Assembly (NCBI GenBank): GCA_043742785.1
Contig: JAYTXU010000001.1
Location: forward strand, 1-30,406
Origin: JACQCF01 sp043742785
Lineage (GTDB): Bacteria; Omnitrophota; Gorgyraeia; Zapsychrales; Fredricksoniimonadaceae
DNA: 30,406 nucleotides
Direction: 5' to 3'
In this document: one piece after another, positions 29,004-30,406 of the stretch
Numbering within the stretch: position 1 is the stretch's first letter
Layout: each line of letters begins with the position of its first letter
Made by a program: the position numbers and the translations under genes
The notes under the pieces: generated by a model
Databases searched by the model: none
What the model was told of the DNA's origin: nothing
The model's input: only the letters and a program-made list of their open reading frames with translations

Positions 29004-30406
29004 ATGGCGTTAATTAGTTTACAGGAAATCAGTATTGCTTTCGGCGGGCCACTTCTTTTTGACAAGATGAGCTTTCAATTGGAAGCGGGAGAGCGTGTTG
29101 CTCTTCTTGGTCGTAATGGGGTTGGGAAGACTACTTTAATGAAGGTGATGGCAGGCCAAGTAGGAATTGATGGTGGGGAAATCATCTATCAAAAGGGTGT
29201 TTCCGTTACTCATCTACCTCAAGAAGTACCTGCTGGTATTACAGGAAATGTTTTTGATATTGTTTTGTCAGGCTTAGGTAAGCGTGCTAAACTTTTAAGT
29301 GATTACCATCATGTGGCCCACCGTTTACACTCAGAACATACTCAAGAATTGATGAATCAGCTTGATAAATTACAATCCCAGTTAGATCACACGGATGGAT
29401 GGGATCTTAATAGTGAAGTTGAAGATATTTTGGTTCATATGAAACTGGATGGAGATAGAGAGTTTGAGTCTTTATCTGGTGGACAAAAAAGAAGAACCCT
29501 TTTAGCTAAAGCATTGGTTTTAAAACCAGAAATTCTTCTTTTAGATGAGCCTACTAATCATTTAGATATCGATTCTATAACGTGGCTTGAAGGTTATATG
29601 AAGGATTATAAGGGGACTATATTTTTTGTCACCCATGACCGTATGTTTATGAAGAATTTAGCAACAAGGATTTTAGAGCTTGATCGAGGTAAAATTTTTA
29701 ATTGGTCCTGTGATTATGATACATTTTTAGAGCGCAAACGTATGGCCTTGGATATTGAAGCGGCTCAGCGCATTGATTTTGATAGAAAATTAGCAGAAGA
29801 AGAAGTGTGGATTCGAAAAGGAGTTAAGGCGCGTCGTGTACGTAATGAAGGGCGCGTTAAAGCTCTAGAACGATTAAGAGAAGAAAAAAGCTCCCAGCGA
29901 AATCTGATGGGTAAGGTTCGTATGCAGGCTCAAGAAGGCATTGCTTCCGGTCATTTGGTTATGAAGGCGTCTCATCTTGGATTTAGTTATGGAGAAAATT
30001 GTTTAATAAGGGATTTTTCCACACAAATTATGCGTGGGGATAAGATTGGCGTCATTGGTCCTAATGGTTGTGGGAAAACAACCCTACTTCGTATTCTTTT
30101 GAATCAAATGGAACCTCAAAAGGGGAAGGTAAGATTAGGGACTAATCTTGAAATAGCTTATTATGATCAATTGCGTGAGCAGTTGGAAGAAGATAAAAGT
30201 GTTATTGAGAATGTATGTCCAGGGGGAGATACTATTACAATCAATGGTAAACCTCGTCATATTATTGGGTATTTACAGGATTTTCTTTTTACTCCGGATA
30301 GAGCGCGTACTCCAGTGAATGTGCTTTCTGGTGGGGAACGTAATCGTCTTTTTTTAGCTAGGCTTTTTACTAAACCATCGAATCTCCTTGTGATGGATGA
30401 ACCTAC
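29004..30406 (+). CDS. uup: ABC-F family ATPase, Uup type (partial, runs off right edge)
   Basis: The frame is open from ATG 29004 to the window end (467 codons and 2 bases). The start is MALISLQEISIAFGGPLLFD, with only a weak SD. The first ATPase cassette has Walker A GRNGVGKTT, signature SLSGGQKRR and Walker B LLLDEPTNHLD; then comes the linker with EEEVWIRKGVKARRVRNEGRVKAL, which is characteristic of Uup among the ABC-F proteins. The second cassette has GPNGCGKTT and LSGGERNRLFLARL, and the window ends in its Walker B (LVMDEP). ABC-F proteins bind the ribosomal E site and relieve stalling; Uup has also been linked to precise excision of transposons and to ribosome assembly. The C-terminal coiled coil of Uup is outside the window. 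Confidence 0.92.
   Translation, partial: MALISLQEISIAFGGPLLFDKMSFQLEAGERVALLGRNGVGKTTLMKVMAGQVGIDGGEIIYQKGVSVTHLPQEVPAGITGNVFDIVLSGLGKRAKLLSDYHHVAHRLHSEHTQELMNQLDKLQSQLDHTDGWDLNSEVEDILVHMKLDGDREFESLSGGQKRRTLLAKALVLKPEILLLDEPTNHLDIDSITWLEGYMKDYKGTIFFVTHDRMFMKNLATRILELDRGKIFNWSCDYDTFLERKRMALDIEAAQRIDFDRKLAEEEVWIRKGVKARRVRNEGRVKALERLREEKSSQRNLMGKVRMQAQEGIASGHLVMKASHLGFSYGENCLIRDFSTQIMRGDKIGVIGPNGCGKTTLLRILLNQMEPQKGKVRLGTNLEIAYYDQLREQLEEDKSVIENVCPGGDTITINGKPRHIIGYLQDFLFTPDRARTPVNVLSGGERNRLFLARLFTKPSNLLVMDEP

Overview
The window looks like a chromosomal housekeeping segment from a low-GC, diderm (Gram-negative-type) bacterium. Evidence for an outer membrane or periplasm is a SurA-like parvulin, YajC with fused SecDF, an S41 C-terminal protease and a YibQ-type deacetylase. 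The bactofilin, the short Mfd and the order mfd-surA-pdxA-ksgA suggest Omnitrophota or another PVC/candidate-phylum lineage, but this is an inference and a marker-gene tree is needed. Every gene except a partial XRE regulator at the left edge lies on the + strand, and the coding strand is visibly G/T-rich, as expected of a leading strand. I see no prophage, transposase, CRISPR array or known defence island.

Layout. 1-1300: a divergent XRE regulator (partial), a small secreted Cys-rich protein, a SpoVG-family protein, a strongly folded putative RNA, and tRNA-Ala(CGC) with its own promoter. 1313-3671: rsmE, then recA behind a near-consensus promoter, and recX. 3665-11985: a tightly overlapping run alaS-hisD-hisB-hisH-hisA-hisF-hisI-trpE, covering the core of histidine synthesis plus the first step of tryptophan synthesis. 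hisG, hisE, hisC and trpG are not in the window. 12035-14936: rpsP, yajC and fused secDF, with two kinds of non-coding repeat in the gaps. 14937-20893: a shortened mfd, a surA-like gene, pdxA, ksgA and a GT-C membrane glycosyltransferase, nearly all overlapping. 20942-24709: a YbgC thioesterase, a 52-codon small ORF, and gatC-gatA-gatB, which make Gln-tRNA(Gln)/Asn-tRNA(Asn) by transamidation. 24702-28812: ctpA-like protease, yibQ-like deacetylase, tsaD, a bactofilin fused to a helix-turn-helix, and a membrane-anchored helix-turn-helix protein. 28869-30406: elongator tRNA-Met and the 5' part of a Uup-type ABC-F ATPase.

Most notable: (1) the bactofilin-HTH / HTH-membrane gene pair, a candidate DNA-to-cytoskeleton/membrane tether; (2) a 117-nt structured RNA just downstream of spoVG; (3) a palindromic repeat that occurs between genes and also in frame inside ksgA, like the Rickettsia palindromic elements; (4) a tRNA-Met in which the near-universal G19:C56 pair is replaced by A19:U56; (5) a Mfd of about half length without the UvrA-binding and autoinhibitory regions; (6) a HisB with a metal-ligand His replaced by Thr; (7) two promoters placed so that the mRNAs of ybgC and gatC would be leaderless.
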